64,000 nucleotides of DNA from Cryptomeria japonica (taxonomy: Eukaryota; Streptophyta; Pinopsida; Cupressales; Cupressaceae), in NCBI RefSeq assembly GCF_030272615.1, contig NC_081415.1, forward strand, positions 107,241,254 to 107,305,253, written 5' to 3'. The notes beneath the pieces were generated by a model. It had not been told where the DNA came from, searched no databases, and saw only the letters and a list, made by a program, of their open reading frames with translations. Below are positions 1 to 9,252 of this stretch, one piece after another. Position numbers and translations under genes: made by a program. Position 1 is the stretch's first letter, and every line of letters starts with the position of its first letter.

Positions 1-173
1 ACCTAAAAATGTAAGCTTAATGTATGTGATTTAAAGGATTCCTTAGAATTAACTTATGTGACAATCAGAAATAACTCAGTTGTTTCCTACCGTTCAACTT
101 TTTGAAGATAAGCTTTAATAAGATTTTTGCAAAGACCAAACTTACGCCTTGACATTAGAATCGATACAGGCGC

Positions 174-179
174 TATAAG
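174..179 (+). promoter_or_regulatory. TATA-like element upstream of the cysteine-rich peptide gene
   Basis: TATAAG lies 54 bp before the chosen start codon at 228. A transcription start about 30 bp downstream would leave a short 5' leader of roughly 25 bp. This is consistent with a pol II core promoter but rests on a six-base match in AT-rich DNA. Confidence 0.3.
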
Positions 180-227
180 TTGGACTTGGGGTTTTTAGAA
201 TTTCATCTCAACTGTGATAAAATCAGG

Positions 228-808
228 ATGCCTCTCAAAATAGACTTCCTTGTCTCCTCCTTTGCATTTGGATTGCTGCTTTTCTTCTTCTGTGATGGTG
301 GTGAAGGCGGATTTCTCTCAGACAACCGGAATATCACTATTTTTCCCCATGGTTATCGAAGTTTAGGTACGTTAACTTTCCAAATATACAATTTTGGTAG
401 TTCTTTGGCGAGCGCTTAAATAACCCATTTCGGGTAAACAGCTGATTCGTTTATCACATAAGTTCTTCCCTGTCTCAACAGCTGATTCGTTTATCACATA
501 AGTATCATAATAATTTTTAGGTTAAATATGAAAGATTCGTTTTAATGCAGTTTCAAAAGGCTATGGATCTGTACAACGACCTATGCCACAGGTAAATATT
601 GTAACTTTCTATACACTTTGTGGGATTGCATATTTAACTGTGCTAATTAATTAAAAAATAATTATTTTTATTTTTATTAATTAATAAATACAATCAAATC
701 TACAATCTGATGAATGCGCAGTATTTCTATGGAGACGGGAACAACCAGAGTGATTGCTGTAGGAGTAACTGCTGTTCACTGAACTTCCATAGCCATGCCT
801 GCTGTTAG
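228..808 (+). CDS. Candidate three-exon gene for a small secreted cysteine-rich peptide
   Basis: Predicted exons are 228-366, 551-591 and 722-808. Introns begin GTACGT (367) and GTAAAT (592) and end GCAG (550) and GCGCAG (721). The phases agree (139 nt, then 41 nt, then 87 nt) and give 88 residues and a TAG stop. Residues 1-28 look like a signal peptide: MPLKID followed by a hydrophobic run rich in F and L, then Cys-Asp-Gly-Gly. The mature part holds a Tyr/Gly/Asn-rich stretch and a C-terminal cysteine block with spacing CC-x3-CC-x8-CC. That would allow three disulphides. I chose ATG 228 because it puts the hydrophobic segment at the N-terminus; an in-frame ATG at 180 would add 16 residues. 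A TATA-like element precedes it and AATAAA signals follow. A decayed copy of exon 3 and its 3' UTR lies at 43.9 kb. I do not recognise the family. A peptide signal or defence peptide is possible but unproven. Chance splice sites are the main alternative. Confidence 0.5.
437..503 (+). repeat. 27-bp direct repeat, two copies, in intron 1 of the peptide gene
   Basis: An identical 27-bp segment containing CAGCTGATTCGTTTATCACA occurs at 437-463 and 477-503, 40 bp apart. It lies in the first predicted intron. No function can be inferred. Confidence 0.85.
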
Positions 809-879
809 AAGGGATTGTTTAGGGAAGAGGGCGATTCAGACTGTATCTGCACTGAAGGGTCCTGAGATATACTCTATTA

Positions 880-900
880 AATAAATCTCAACCAAATAAA
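880..900 (+). other. Two AATAAA polyadenylation-type signals
   Basis: AATAAA occurs at 880-885 and again at 895-900, 70-90 bp after the predicted stop codon. The flanking 3' UTR, including an AATAAA, is recognisably conserved at 43.97-44.05 kb. This supports it as part of the gene. Confidence 0.45.
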
Positions 901-1059
901 TCATGGACGCTCCAGTTTCTTTTCTAGTTAACAGAAGTATTCAAGTATTTTGTCCTTGATTATTGTCCAATGGCTTTTAGTTCATTGGTGAAGATTACGA
1001 GTTTATGAAGTTTGACAAGTCCAGTAAAATATGAAAATAAGATTCGGAAAAAAATTATA

Positions 1060-1370
1060 TCTCAACAAAAATTATGTAGAAGACTCAATTATCATAATGT
1101 GTAAAATTAATTCTTCTAATTGCAGCTAATTGCTTTGGGAATGGTGGACAGTCTACTTCAATTATTGCAACATCTGGTTAATAATCTCGATGTCATATAA
1201 CTTAGATCAGTTATTTTCAATAAAAGTTATTTGAAAGACTCAATTATTATAATGTATAAAATTCACTCTTTTAATTGCAGCTCACTGCTTTGGAAATGGA
1301 GGACACTTTTGCCTGTTATTGCACTTCAATTATTCAAACATCTAGTTAAAAAACTCGATGTAACTTCAAG
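1060..1370 (+). repeat. 155-bp tandem duplication carrying acceptor-like sites and exon-like segments
   Basis: Two diverged copies are offset by 155 bp. Their matching TGCAG acceptors are at 1121-1125 and 1276-1280. Each has a pyrimidine tract, then AG, then a short segment that reads N/H-C-F-G-N-G-G in one frame before a stop. The segment resembles the start of exon 3 of the upstream peptide gene (Y-F-Y-G-D-G-N-N). They may be degenerate or alternative terminal exons. That homology is short and rests on visual alignment. The phase would need a different upstream donor from the one used by exon 2. Confidence 0.5.
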
Positions 1371-1554
1371 CACTTATTTTTAATATTGATTTGGCTAATT
1401 TTATATAATGGTGTGATGTCTATTCATTTCTTTTGCAATTTTATCATTAATTAATTAAATGGATTTTCAATAGGACATTTTTTATTACACAAAGCAATAA
1501 AATTTCACAAGTGACAAAAAAAGATTCCCACAAGTCCAAGTTGATGGACTTGCA

Positions 1555-2270
1555 CTATCATCCTTATCTTATTTTCCCTTCTCGGCCAGATCAAGATCAG
1601 TTATAATTTTCCCCCAAACTTCAAATCTTCCACATTCTGCCAATGATTCAAAAGGGTTTTAATCCCTTTTGCACTAGTGTAAATGGTTCTATAGCTCATG
1701 TTAATCTGATTAGTGAGATTATCATCAATTGTCTTCATCTTAGTTTCAAGAATCCCCATTCTATCTTCATAGTACATATTCAAGTGAGCTACATCTTTAG
1801 CAAGGTTCTCAAGGATATAAAACATTCTAGCTTTTTCCTCATCTAAAATCACATTGCCAACATGAACCCCAAGGTAGCTTGATCGTCAACCTACTCCAAT
1901 GCAACCACTTCGCTTTTAATAGACCAGATATTAACATTAACTTGATTCATTTTCAAAAACAAAAATTTGTAAATCATGAACTGATCCACTAAGACATCCC
2001 TAGCAATACCCAAAAGATTAGGAGGATTCTCAAGTTCACTCCCAAGAAAAGGGGAGTGATTTTGTAGGTCCATGGAAAAGGGTGGACAAATAGTGTTGTC
2101 CTCATCACGATTAGAAAATGGAGGGGAATGGGATACTCCCAAGGATCCTTCCCCTCCATGCACAAGATTCTCTCCTTCCAAATTCTAATTATCCCCTGCC
2201 TCTTTAGCATCTGACTCCTCATCAAGCTGGCTAGGAGAATCATGCACAACCTACTTTAAACAAATCTTCC
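1555..2270 (-). pseudogene. Decayed C-terminal fragment of a retroelement-type long ORF
   Basis: Minus-strand reading frames at 2181-1891 and 1852-1601 can be joined across stops and a frame change. The product is acidic and Ser/Pro-rich at first, then helical and probably coiled-coil (E-K-A-R-M-F-Y-I-L-E-N, then T-K-M-K-T-I-D-D-N-L). The style recalls the acidic tail of the decayed ORF at 30.4-31.7 kb. No start codon, catalytic motif or flanking repeat was found. I infer a transposon relic, not a host gene. Confidence 0.3.
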
Positions 2271-2344
2271 CTTTTCATCACTAAGAAAGGAATTCTCTTT
2301 TTTTTTTCTTATCCAATGCATAAACATCACTAGTTGGTCTAATA

Positions 2345-2735
2345 TGCAATAGTTAATTCCTCACAACTTATATAGACATCACTAGTAAAAACTGTTAGAA
2401 TTAACTATTATACTTTAAAGTTCTTCTCAAATATCATAGCTAGTGCTAAAGCACTAAAATTAAGGACTGTTTGGCATCTTATACTAGATTGGAAAATGGA
2501 ATTTCAAAATAGATTAATGTTATATGAAGACTATAACAAATGCAACGATCAATTCCTTGCAACTTATATAAACATCACTAGTAAAAATTATTAGAATAAA
2601 TTACTAAAGTTTAGAGTTCTTATGAAAGATCATAGCTAGTGTTAAAGAACTAAAATTAAGGACTATTTGACATCTCATACTATATTTGAAAATGTAATCT
2701 CAAAATAGATTAAAGTTATATCAAGACTATAATAA
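2345..2735 (+). repeat. 196-bp tandem duplication, two diverged copies
   Basis: The segment beginning near AACTTATATA recurs 196 bp later (2365 and 2561). Similarity continues through the CATAGCTAGTG and AAAATTAAGGACT blocks. The second unit continues into DNA shared with 48.75-49.04 kb, so the duplication is confined to this copy of the locus. It is non-coding. Confidence 0.7.
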
Positions 2736-3289
2736 AATGTTCAATTGAAAATGAAAATTATATTATTCTATATTAATTTTCAAGTAAGATATTTTCAATT
2801 ATCTTAGAATTGAAAGCTTGAAATATTTTTTTTGAACTAAATGTTTTTCTACAATGGACATGTTATAAACAAATTATTCGTCAATGCATAATATGATAGG
2901 GATGTTCACCTAACTTGTGGAAAAATATATCAAAATGTTGAAATCTTTGGCAAACTTATTATCATAGAAAAAATTATGTATTTAAAGGGAAAATTTTGCG
3001 TTGATGATTTAAGACAAGACAACTTTGACGCTTTCAAATTAGATTGCTCAGAATTATGTTCACTGGACATAATTTGCTTACTTGATATGTCAACCACATA
3101 CTCACCACTTAGTATTCAACCCTAGACGTCTCACATTATTATTATTATAATTGGAAGTTATTTCACTTGCGACTCGCCAACAAAAAACAAAATGATAAAA
3201 GCGAAATGAAATTTTGCGTTAGAAGACAAGACCAGTTTAACGATGTCAAGTTGTCTTTACTGAATTTTTGACTGTTGCGTTGTGGAACG

Positions 3290-3640
3290 TACATGTTGGG
3301 TTACAAGTATCACATTTTGGGTCAGTGGTCATAAGTTCCTCATTGATTGTCCTGTTGCTAGAATCAAAATAAAATGAATAATTTTCTTCATCCCCTCCAA
3401 TCATACTCACAAATCACATTTTGAGTCATTGGTCATAAGCCTCATATTGATTGTCCTATCATCAAAGTCTAAATAAACTATATTTTGTATTGAATAATTC
3501 TCTTCATCCTGTTTTACCCATACAAGTTGGGTTGTGACTCTCACATTTTGAGTCGTTGGTCATATGCCTCACATTCATTATCAAGTTGCCAAAGTCAAAA
3601 TAAACTTTATTTTGCGTTGAATAATTTTGTTCATCTCATG
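3290..3640 (+). repeat. Three diverged units of about 115 bp, GGGTCAT/GAGTCATTGGTCATAAG type
   Basis: Units begin near 3291, 3399 and 3519. Each has a (T)CACATTTTGAGTCATTGG-like core, then CATAAG, a TTGATTGTC block, and an AAAATAAACT/TTATTTTG block. This is the unexpanded counterpart of the array at 49.78-50.64 kb. It is non-coding; the short reading frames in it are by-products of the repeat. Confidence 0.7.
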
Positions 3641-3769
3641 TCATAATCACATTGGATGAGTTTGATTAAGACAACTTTCATGATTTCAACTTTGACTTTA
3701 AATACTTCACATTCTCATCATGTTACAGTGTTGTCATGTTACTATCTATAGAAAAAAGGAGAAAGAAAG

Positions 3770-3980
3770 AAAGATTCATTTATAGTCCACAATGATGGGT
3801 GGTTTGTATATGGGTCTATAGATGACTTATAGAAATATGGGACTACCCCATAGTCCTTGCAAGAGGCACCTAATTGTTCTACAAATGAGGTATACATACC
3901 TTATCCCCCGTGGGATTGAACTTGTGACCTCTCTTTAAAGAGTACAAGTTCTCTAGCACTAGGCTAACTTAGGTTGTATA
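3770..3980 (-). mobile_element. tRNA-derived SINE, minus strand (copy 1)
   Basis: Read on the minus strand, 3976-3910 is a tRNA-like head. An A-box-like TAGCCTAGTGCTAG is followed by a B-box-like AAGTTCAATCCC, separated by about 30 nt. The same head at 50.70-50.77 kb has a better A box (TGGCCGAGTGG). The unrelated body runs left to about 3770, where the minus strand ends in a T-rich stretch. Plant SINEs have this pol III promoter head plus body layout. The body boundary and any target duplication are uncertain. Confidence 0.6.
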
Positions 3981-4195
3981 AATATCCTTATATTAGAAGA
4001 TCGTACCTTTCATAAGTGACTATTTTTGATTGAATAAAGTTGATATATAAAAATGTTTATAAAGAATAGTAGACTAGATTTGTGTACTTCATTGTTTAGT
4101 CTTCTTGTCTTTCTATACTATTAGACTAGAATTTTAATAAATTTTTTAAATTTTTTAATTTGTAGAATAGCGAATTTATGAATTCTTAATACTTT

Positions 4196-4209
4196 TGTCT
4201 TTTTTAATT
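4196..4209 (+). repeat. Target-site duplication, left, of the LINE insertion
   Basis: TGTCTTTTTTAATT (4196-4209) pairs with TGTCTTTGATAATT at 5778-5791. The empty site in the second copy of the locus, near 50.99 kb, reads TGTCTTTGTTAATT once. This fixes the insertion limits at 4210-5777. Confidence 0.75.
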
Positions 4210-5777
4210 AGGTAAAACAAGTTTTGAGGGGACCCGAAACCCCTTATAGAAGGATTTTGTAAGGATCCTGAACCCACATATAGAATTTTGCAACTAGATA
4301 AAACTCAGACCAACAACAACCAACCAACAACCGAACACTAGAAAGTAGGCATCAAAGATCAGGCTAGAACATCCAAAAGGTTGAAGCCATCAAATAGGAA
4401 ACTTCATAAATACATAGACACAGGGTTTTTCAAGGCTCCATTAACCTGGACCATGTGTTTTCACATGGCTACCATAACCATAAGACCTTAAAAATAGAGA
4501 CATAGGTTGATGGAACTCCCTAGGTAACTAGGTTTTGAAAAGCACCCCAACCCTACAAAATGGGCTTTTGAATGGTTCCTATAACTATCAAGAGAAACTC
4601 GACAAAATCCTTCAAATAGTTGGTCCCTGCCATACCAACAAATCCCATCTCCACCTCAATAGAAGATGTTCCCACCTCAATAGAGTTAGCATGGGAAAAA
4701 AAAATACAAAAAGATCATAGAATGGGCCTCCCTAGCATCCACAACAACAACCCTCAAACAACCAATCCCCACCTCATTAGGGTTGGCAATGGAAAAGACC
4801 AATAGAAAGAAGACCTAAGAACAAGCCTCCCCCACCTCTACATCAATAATATCCACCTTCATAAGAGACAACACCACCTCAATAAGATACATACAATAGG
4901 AAGCCAAGATAATAACATCACAAGGCCTCACTAGATGAGAAATAAGATCCACAAACATAGCCCAAACAAAACTTTGAAGAACAAACTTCTTCACTTAGAT
5001 AAAGGAAGAATCCCCTAACCAAAAACATGAAAGAGAAACAAAAAATGCACCCACCACAAAAAAAACCAAAAGAAGAAGCCCAAGAATGGCACATAGCTTA
5101 ACCATCAATAGACTTGAGGAGGCCAAACTGGGAGAACAACTAACAACACCCACTTCCTCACTAGCCAAAACCCTGGCTCTAAAACTACTGTGACTTCCCC
5201 CCAATGAAAAAGAGAATAAATAGAATGCATGTGCCAAGAATAGAGCAGGGACAAGAGCAACCTTCACTCCAATACCAAAGACCACCAAATCAAACCCTCT
5301 ACACACAAATTCAACTAGAGTCGATGCTCTAACCATAACTATTTGAGGCAAGGTGAAACCAAACCTTATGTAGACAACCCCTAAAAAAAGCAAAGGGATA
5401 GGCTCCCATGAAAATAGAGGGCATATAGTTATTGTGGAGGCAAAAAAATCCCTTCACATGGTCAAAGAGACTAGATCTAGGATTAAAAAAGAATAAAAAA
5501 ATACGCCCCTACCCACAACAATCACCATAACAACTCTCCATGCAAAGAGGAAGGAACCACCAAGAACATTAGGTAGCTGCTCCAAAAAAATGTTGTAGAA
5601 GCCCTCCAAACCACTAGAAGAAATCCCAACCACGCCCCGAGGAAACAAATATATAGAATTGTCAATCGCAAGAGCACCTTCCACATCATCATCTGCATCC
5701 TCATTGTCCTTTGCATACCCTTAACTATTTTAAATTCACAGACAATCGCTCTTCCTACTGATCACCATCTTTCTTTA
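4210..5777 (-). mobile_element. 5'-truncated LINE-type insertion, minus strand, 1,568 bp
   Basis: The segment is flanked by a 14-bp imperfect target duplication and is absent from the matching position of the second locus copy. On the minus strand its 3' end reads GGGTTTCGGGTCCCCTC and then TTTTACCT. I associate this style of 3' terminus with plant LINEs. The interior is G/T-rich on the minus strand with open but unrecognised frames at 5393-4995 and 5684-5454. These are hydrophobic and look like UTR read-through, not protein. No reverse transcriptase motif remains. Confidence 0.55.
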
Positions 5778-5791
5778 TGTCTTTGATAATT
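5778..5791 (+). repeat. Target-site duplication, right, of the LINE insertion
   Basis: TGTCTTTGATAATT, the partner of 4196-4209. After it, sequence shared with 51.0-51.88 kb resumes without a break. Confidence 0.75.
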
Positions 5792-6730
5792 TTATATCTA
5801 TTTTTCATTTATAAAGATACATTTTATGATGGTAAGAAAAAATTTCTAATCATATTGACATAAGAGCATGTAAATGGTGATAATTTCAGTGGTTAAATCT
5901 CATCACCTCTCTCTCTCCCACCAAATGACTTGCAAAAAAGGTTGCTTTCTTTAAACAAGTTATATGTGTTTATGATTGCCACCATTAGGAGCAAAATAAT
6001 GTGGTATTCTATTATCTTGCATCTTCAATGTGCATTAGTCACACAAAAGCTAAACACCTCGATTATGCAACTCTATTTTGTCATATTTTTTTATGATCAA
6101 TTTATCATGCATATACTTCACATTCAACTTATCACGTGTATTCTTAATTTTTACCAACCATCATAGTGTAATCATATCTATACTTTTTATTCTAATCTTT
6201 CTCTCTTTCCTTGATTCATGTGTACCCCTTCCTAAACACACAAAAATAATTGTGCATATTTTACCAATTACATTTAAGTTTATATAAGTTTCATTTTAGT
6301 GGATTTGGGATCATGACTCTTATTATTTTTCTTTTATTGGTGTTTATCCTCTTACTTTGTGTGTGTTTTCTTATGTATATTTATGTGTTATGCACCTACA
6401 TGCATATAATATTATAATGTGCATATGTTGATAGAGATGCCAATGTATGATGCGCATCCTTCAAATTAGTTACAAGAGTGTGGACAATTTGTAAAAATAG
6501 TTACAATAAGAAATGAGTAGCCCTGCAATAGGTTTAGCATTTTACCCCTCTATCCTATTATTAGGAGGTATAAATAAAGGAGGTAAATACAATTGTAAAA
6601 AAATGTGAAGATTATGATATGTGTTTAGGATATCTTTTAGATATAACTTGGAGTTTGTTCTTCTATAACAAGTATTATATAAACTTACCTTACAATATAG
6701 AGTATTTTCTTTATTTGTATATATTTTATA

Positions 6731-7198
6731 GTTTTGTATCTTGCCCCATAAATATTTATTGTGGTGTGTGTGATTGCTTTTCTATATTATTTTATCATCA
6801 TTATTATATGTATGTATCTTATCATTGTATGCACAACAAAGTGGGGATAAAATTCAAGGGTGAAAAGTGTATACCTTGGATGTTTACCCTAAATTTAATA
6901 GTAATTTAAATAGGCATGTCATAAGTAATTTTCCCCAAGATATTTTTTTAAATAATTTTAAATAGCCCAATTAAATTAGGTTTAAATTGACCATCAAAAG
7001 TAAAACTTAATTGAGACTTTTCAGATATGATGTAGTCATAACTTGTTTTTCCAATAGAAGATTATCTAGCCATTTAGCTAGTTAATGTAATGCTTATTAA
7101 TTCACAATCACAAAATAATTATAAAATTCCCCCAAAGAGTTGACAACATGGCATTCTCCTTTTATTATAAATACATATTATAATAAATCAAATGATAC
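6731..7198. other. AT-rich unique DNA, no feature seen
   Basis: Homology with the second locus copy ends near 6730 and the next LTR begins at 7199. No conserved reading frame, RNA gene or terminal repeat was visible. Confidence 0.6.
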
Positions 7199-7487
7199 TG
7201 TTGGAATATTGTTAAGTAATTCCTCCCACTTGCATAGTTTTATGCTTTTAGTATTTTAGCTTTATTTGAAATGACTATACAGTAAAAACTGTTTTAGTGC
7301 TTTTTCTTTATTTCCAATAATAAAAGTTTGACAATATCTAGATGTATCTAAGACCTCTATTTAATGAGGGAGTTTTAATTAATTCTCTATCAAATAGCTT
7401 GATCCCAGATTAGTTGATCAAGAAGCTCTTGTAATCTCTTGAATCAATAGAATAGTTTGTTTGTGTTTCAATTTTTTATTTCTTTCA
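7199..7487 (+). repeat. 5' LTR of the outer element, 289 bp
   Basis: Starts TGTTGGAATATTG and ends TTTCA, followed after 2 bp by the primer site. It aligns along its length with 14414-14715. It contains the block AAGAAGCTCTTGTAATCTCT shared by both LTRs. Confidence 0.85.
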
Positions 7488-7489
7488 TT

Positions 7490-7503
7490 TGGTATCAGAG
7501 AAG
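7490..7503 (+). other. Primer-binding site (initiator tRNA-Met)
   Basis: TGGTATCAGAGAAG begins 2 bp after the LTR. The first 11 nt are the classic complement of the plant initiator tRNA-Met 3' end. Confidence 0.8.
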
Positions 7504-7869
7504 GTTTGAGAAAGTTATCTGGATTCAAAAAGAATGATCATGGGAGGTTGAAGATTACAAAGAAATCGCTGCTATAAATGGTTGAAAGAAAGTTGCAGAA
7601 CTAAGAATTACCTAAGATCACCAAGTGAAAAGGAATCTGCAAGTCATCATATTGTCTGTGTGAAGGTATCTCCAATTTAAAGTCACCACAAATCTTGCTA
7701 GTCATTGCATGTAGAAATTGATAGCAAAGTAGATTACTAATGAAAGGGGTTAAAGAGATCATGAAAAAAGAAATCACTGCATCTTGGAAGTTATGATGAA
7801 TTTGTCCAAGTCACTATTTTATTAAAGACACCCGATTTGCAACTGCTATCTTCAAATACAACTTTTTAG

Positions 7870-8779
7870 TTCTTTTCTAGAAGTTGTCCTATACTCAGAA
7901 GATTATGTTGTAACGTTGGCACAAATAAAGTATTATGAATATGTGTAGTGTATCCTTGATTAGTCTTGATTGCAAGGGTACCGTTTTCCTCTACATCAAC
8001 CTCATTATCATCTCAAAATTTAACTTTACTTCTCATTGAATCATCTTATTTGAAAAAGAAATCAAATTTACTTGCCATGTGATTTGAGCAGCCATTGTTG
8101 AAGAACCACACATTTTCTTGGTGTTCTCTTGCCAAATTGCATGCAAATAATGTAGAATTCATTGCGTCAGAAGATTCTTTTGCATAACTAGCTCTTGACT
8201 TATTCAAGTTCAATTTCTTCTTCTTGCACTCATATTCATAGTTCTCATATCATTCACAATATCTACACTAAATACTCTTTCGATCAACATAACTTCATCT
8301 TCTTCCTCTTCCTCTACCTTTTCCTCTATTCTTACCAAAAGATTCACCTTGAAATTTAGTAGTGTGAGAGGGAGGAGTTTTGGACTTTTCCTCAATGTTC
8401 ATAGAAGACTACAAATCTTGCACAAAAATTTTTCGTAGAATGCTGCATACGCTACTCATGTGACTGCAAAGAACCAATTAACTCCACAACACTGAAAGTA
8501 GTTAGATATTTACTTTCTTCAATAGAAATCACTACTAGATAAAATTTAGGAGGAAGAGACCTAAAAAAAAATTCAATAATTTTTTGATCTGATATAGTTT
8601 CTTGTTGAGTCCTAAGTTTATTCACAATACTTTGAGTCCTAGTAATAAATTCATGAATGGACTCATATTTTCATCCTCAAATTTTCAAATAATCTTCAAA
8701 AATTTTGAATTCTTACCAATTTGATTTTATCTATACCTTGGTATGTAGTTTGTAGAGCCTCCCATGCATCCTTTGATTT
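7870..8779 (-). pseudogene. Antisense Copia gag - zinc knuckle region - protease fragment
   Basis: On the minus strand, 8779 down to about 8400 reads as Copia gag: D-A-W-E-A-L-Q-T-T-Y-Q-G, then I-I-E-F and S-L-P-P-K-F, then L-I-G-S-L-Q-S-H-E. From about 8400 to 8150 comes a charged Glu-rich stretch. From about 8110 to 7870 comes the protease: N-N-G-C-S-N-H-M in place of the usual D-S-G-C-S-N-H-M, then G-T-L-A-I-K-T and H-N-L-L-S-I-G-Q-L-L. Several stops and frame changes break it. The upstream part of gag probably continues past the nested insertion at 13,683-13,870. The fragment opposes the orientation of the LTRs around it, which suggests capture or rearrangement. Confidence 0.7.
8775..8779 (+). 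repeat. Target-site duplication GATTT (left)
   Basis: Exact match to 13683-13687 on the other side of the element. Confidence 0.85.
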
Positions 8780-9239
8780 TGTTGGTGCAAATAATTATTC
8801 ATGATGGATATTATTGCACCTTACTTAAGTTTACTTAGGATAATGCATTTCATAGTAGTTTGGGTATGAGACAATTGGGTGTTTGTGCCACATTGGGATA
8901 GTGTGTGTAGCAGAATTTCAACATTTTGTTGTCCTATCTTATTGTTACATTCCACCTTCAGTGGGTGATCCACCTCATGTGAAATATTATATTATTTCTC
9001 CTACCTACCACTCCTATTTCCTACCTACCCTTGTTTCTTATTGAACAACATGTCATGATTGTGTGCTCACATATCCATATAACCTTGCCTATGTAAGAAG
9101 ACTCATATTAATTTTATGTAATGATTGATGATCCAGTTGATCAATATTTTCTTGATAGAATATAGTTTATTCCTATCAACTATTTTGTTCTCTCTTATTT
9201 GTGCTTTCCATTGTCTCTAGATCTTGGCAAATTCTCACA
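8780..9239 (+). repeat. 5' LTR of the gag-protease element, 460 bp
   Basis: Begins TGTTGGTGCAAATAATTATT and ends CTCACA. It is highly similar to 13243-13682, with a short indel around the CCTACCTACC block. The two LTRs have diverged only modestly, consistent with a fairly recent insertion. Confidence 0.9.
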
Positions 9240-9252
9240 TGGTATCAGAGCC
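9240..9252 (+). other. Primer-binding site (initiator tRNA-Met)
   Basis: TGGTATCAGAGCC directly abuts the LTR end with no spacer. Confidence 0.85.

Larger units (their letters stand above)
220..6730 (+). repeat. Segmental duplication, copy 1
   Basis: This stretch matches 43.6-51.88 kb in the same order and orientation. Anchors are: peptide exon 3 and its 3' UTR (722-935 with 43,896-44,050); 2565-2985 with 48,750-49,040; the GGTCATAAG repeats and SINE head (3.1-3.98 kb with 49.56-50.77 kb); and 5792-6730 with 51.0-51.88 kb. Differences are insertions, deletions and repeat expansion. From 5.8 to 6.7 kb I see only AT-rich non-coding DNA. The short reading frames there are not conserved between copies. 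Confidence 0.75.

Noticed and set aside
4995-5393. 132-codon hydrophobic frame on the minus strand
   Set aside because: It lies inside the LINE-type insertion in G/T-rich DNA, which produces Leu/Val/Phe-rich frames by composition. No motif or conservation.
6619-6909. 96-codon Tyr/Phe-rich frame
   Set aside because: The matching DNA in copy 2 (near 51.8 kb) does not keep the frame, and homology stops midway. Random frame in AT-rich DNA.
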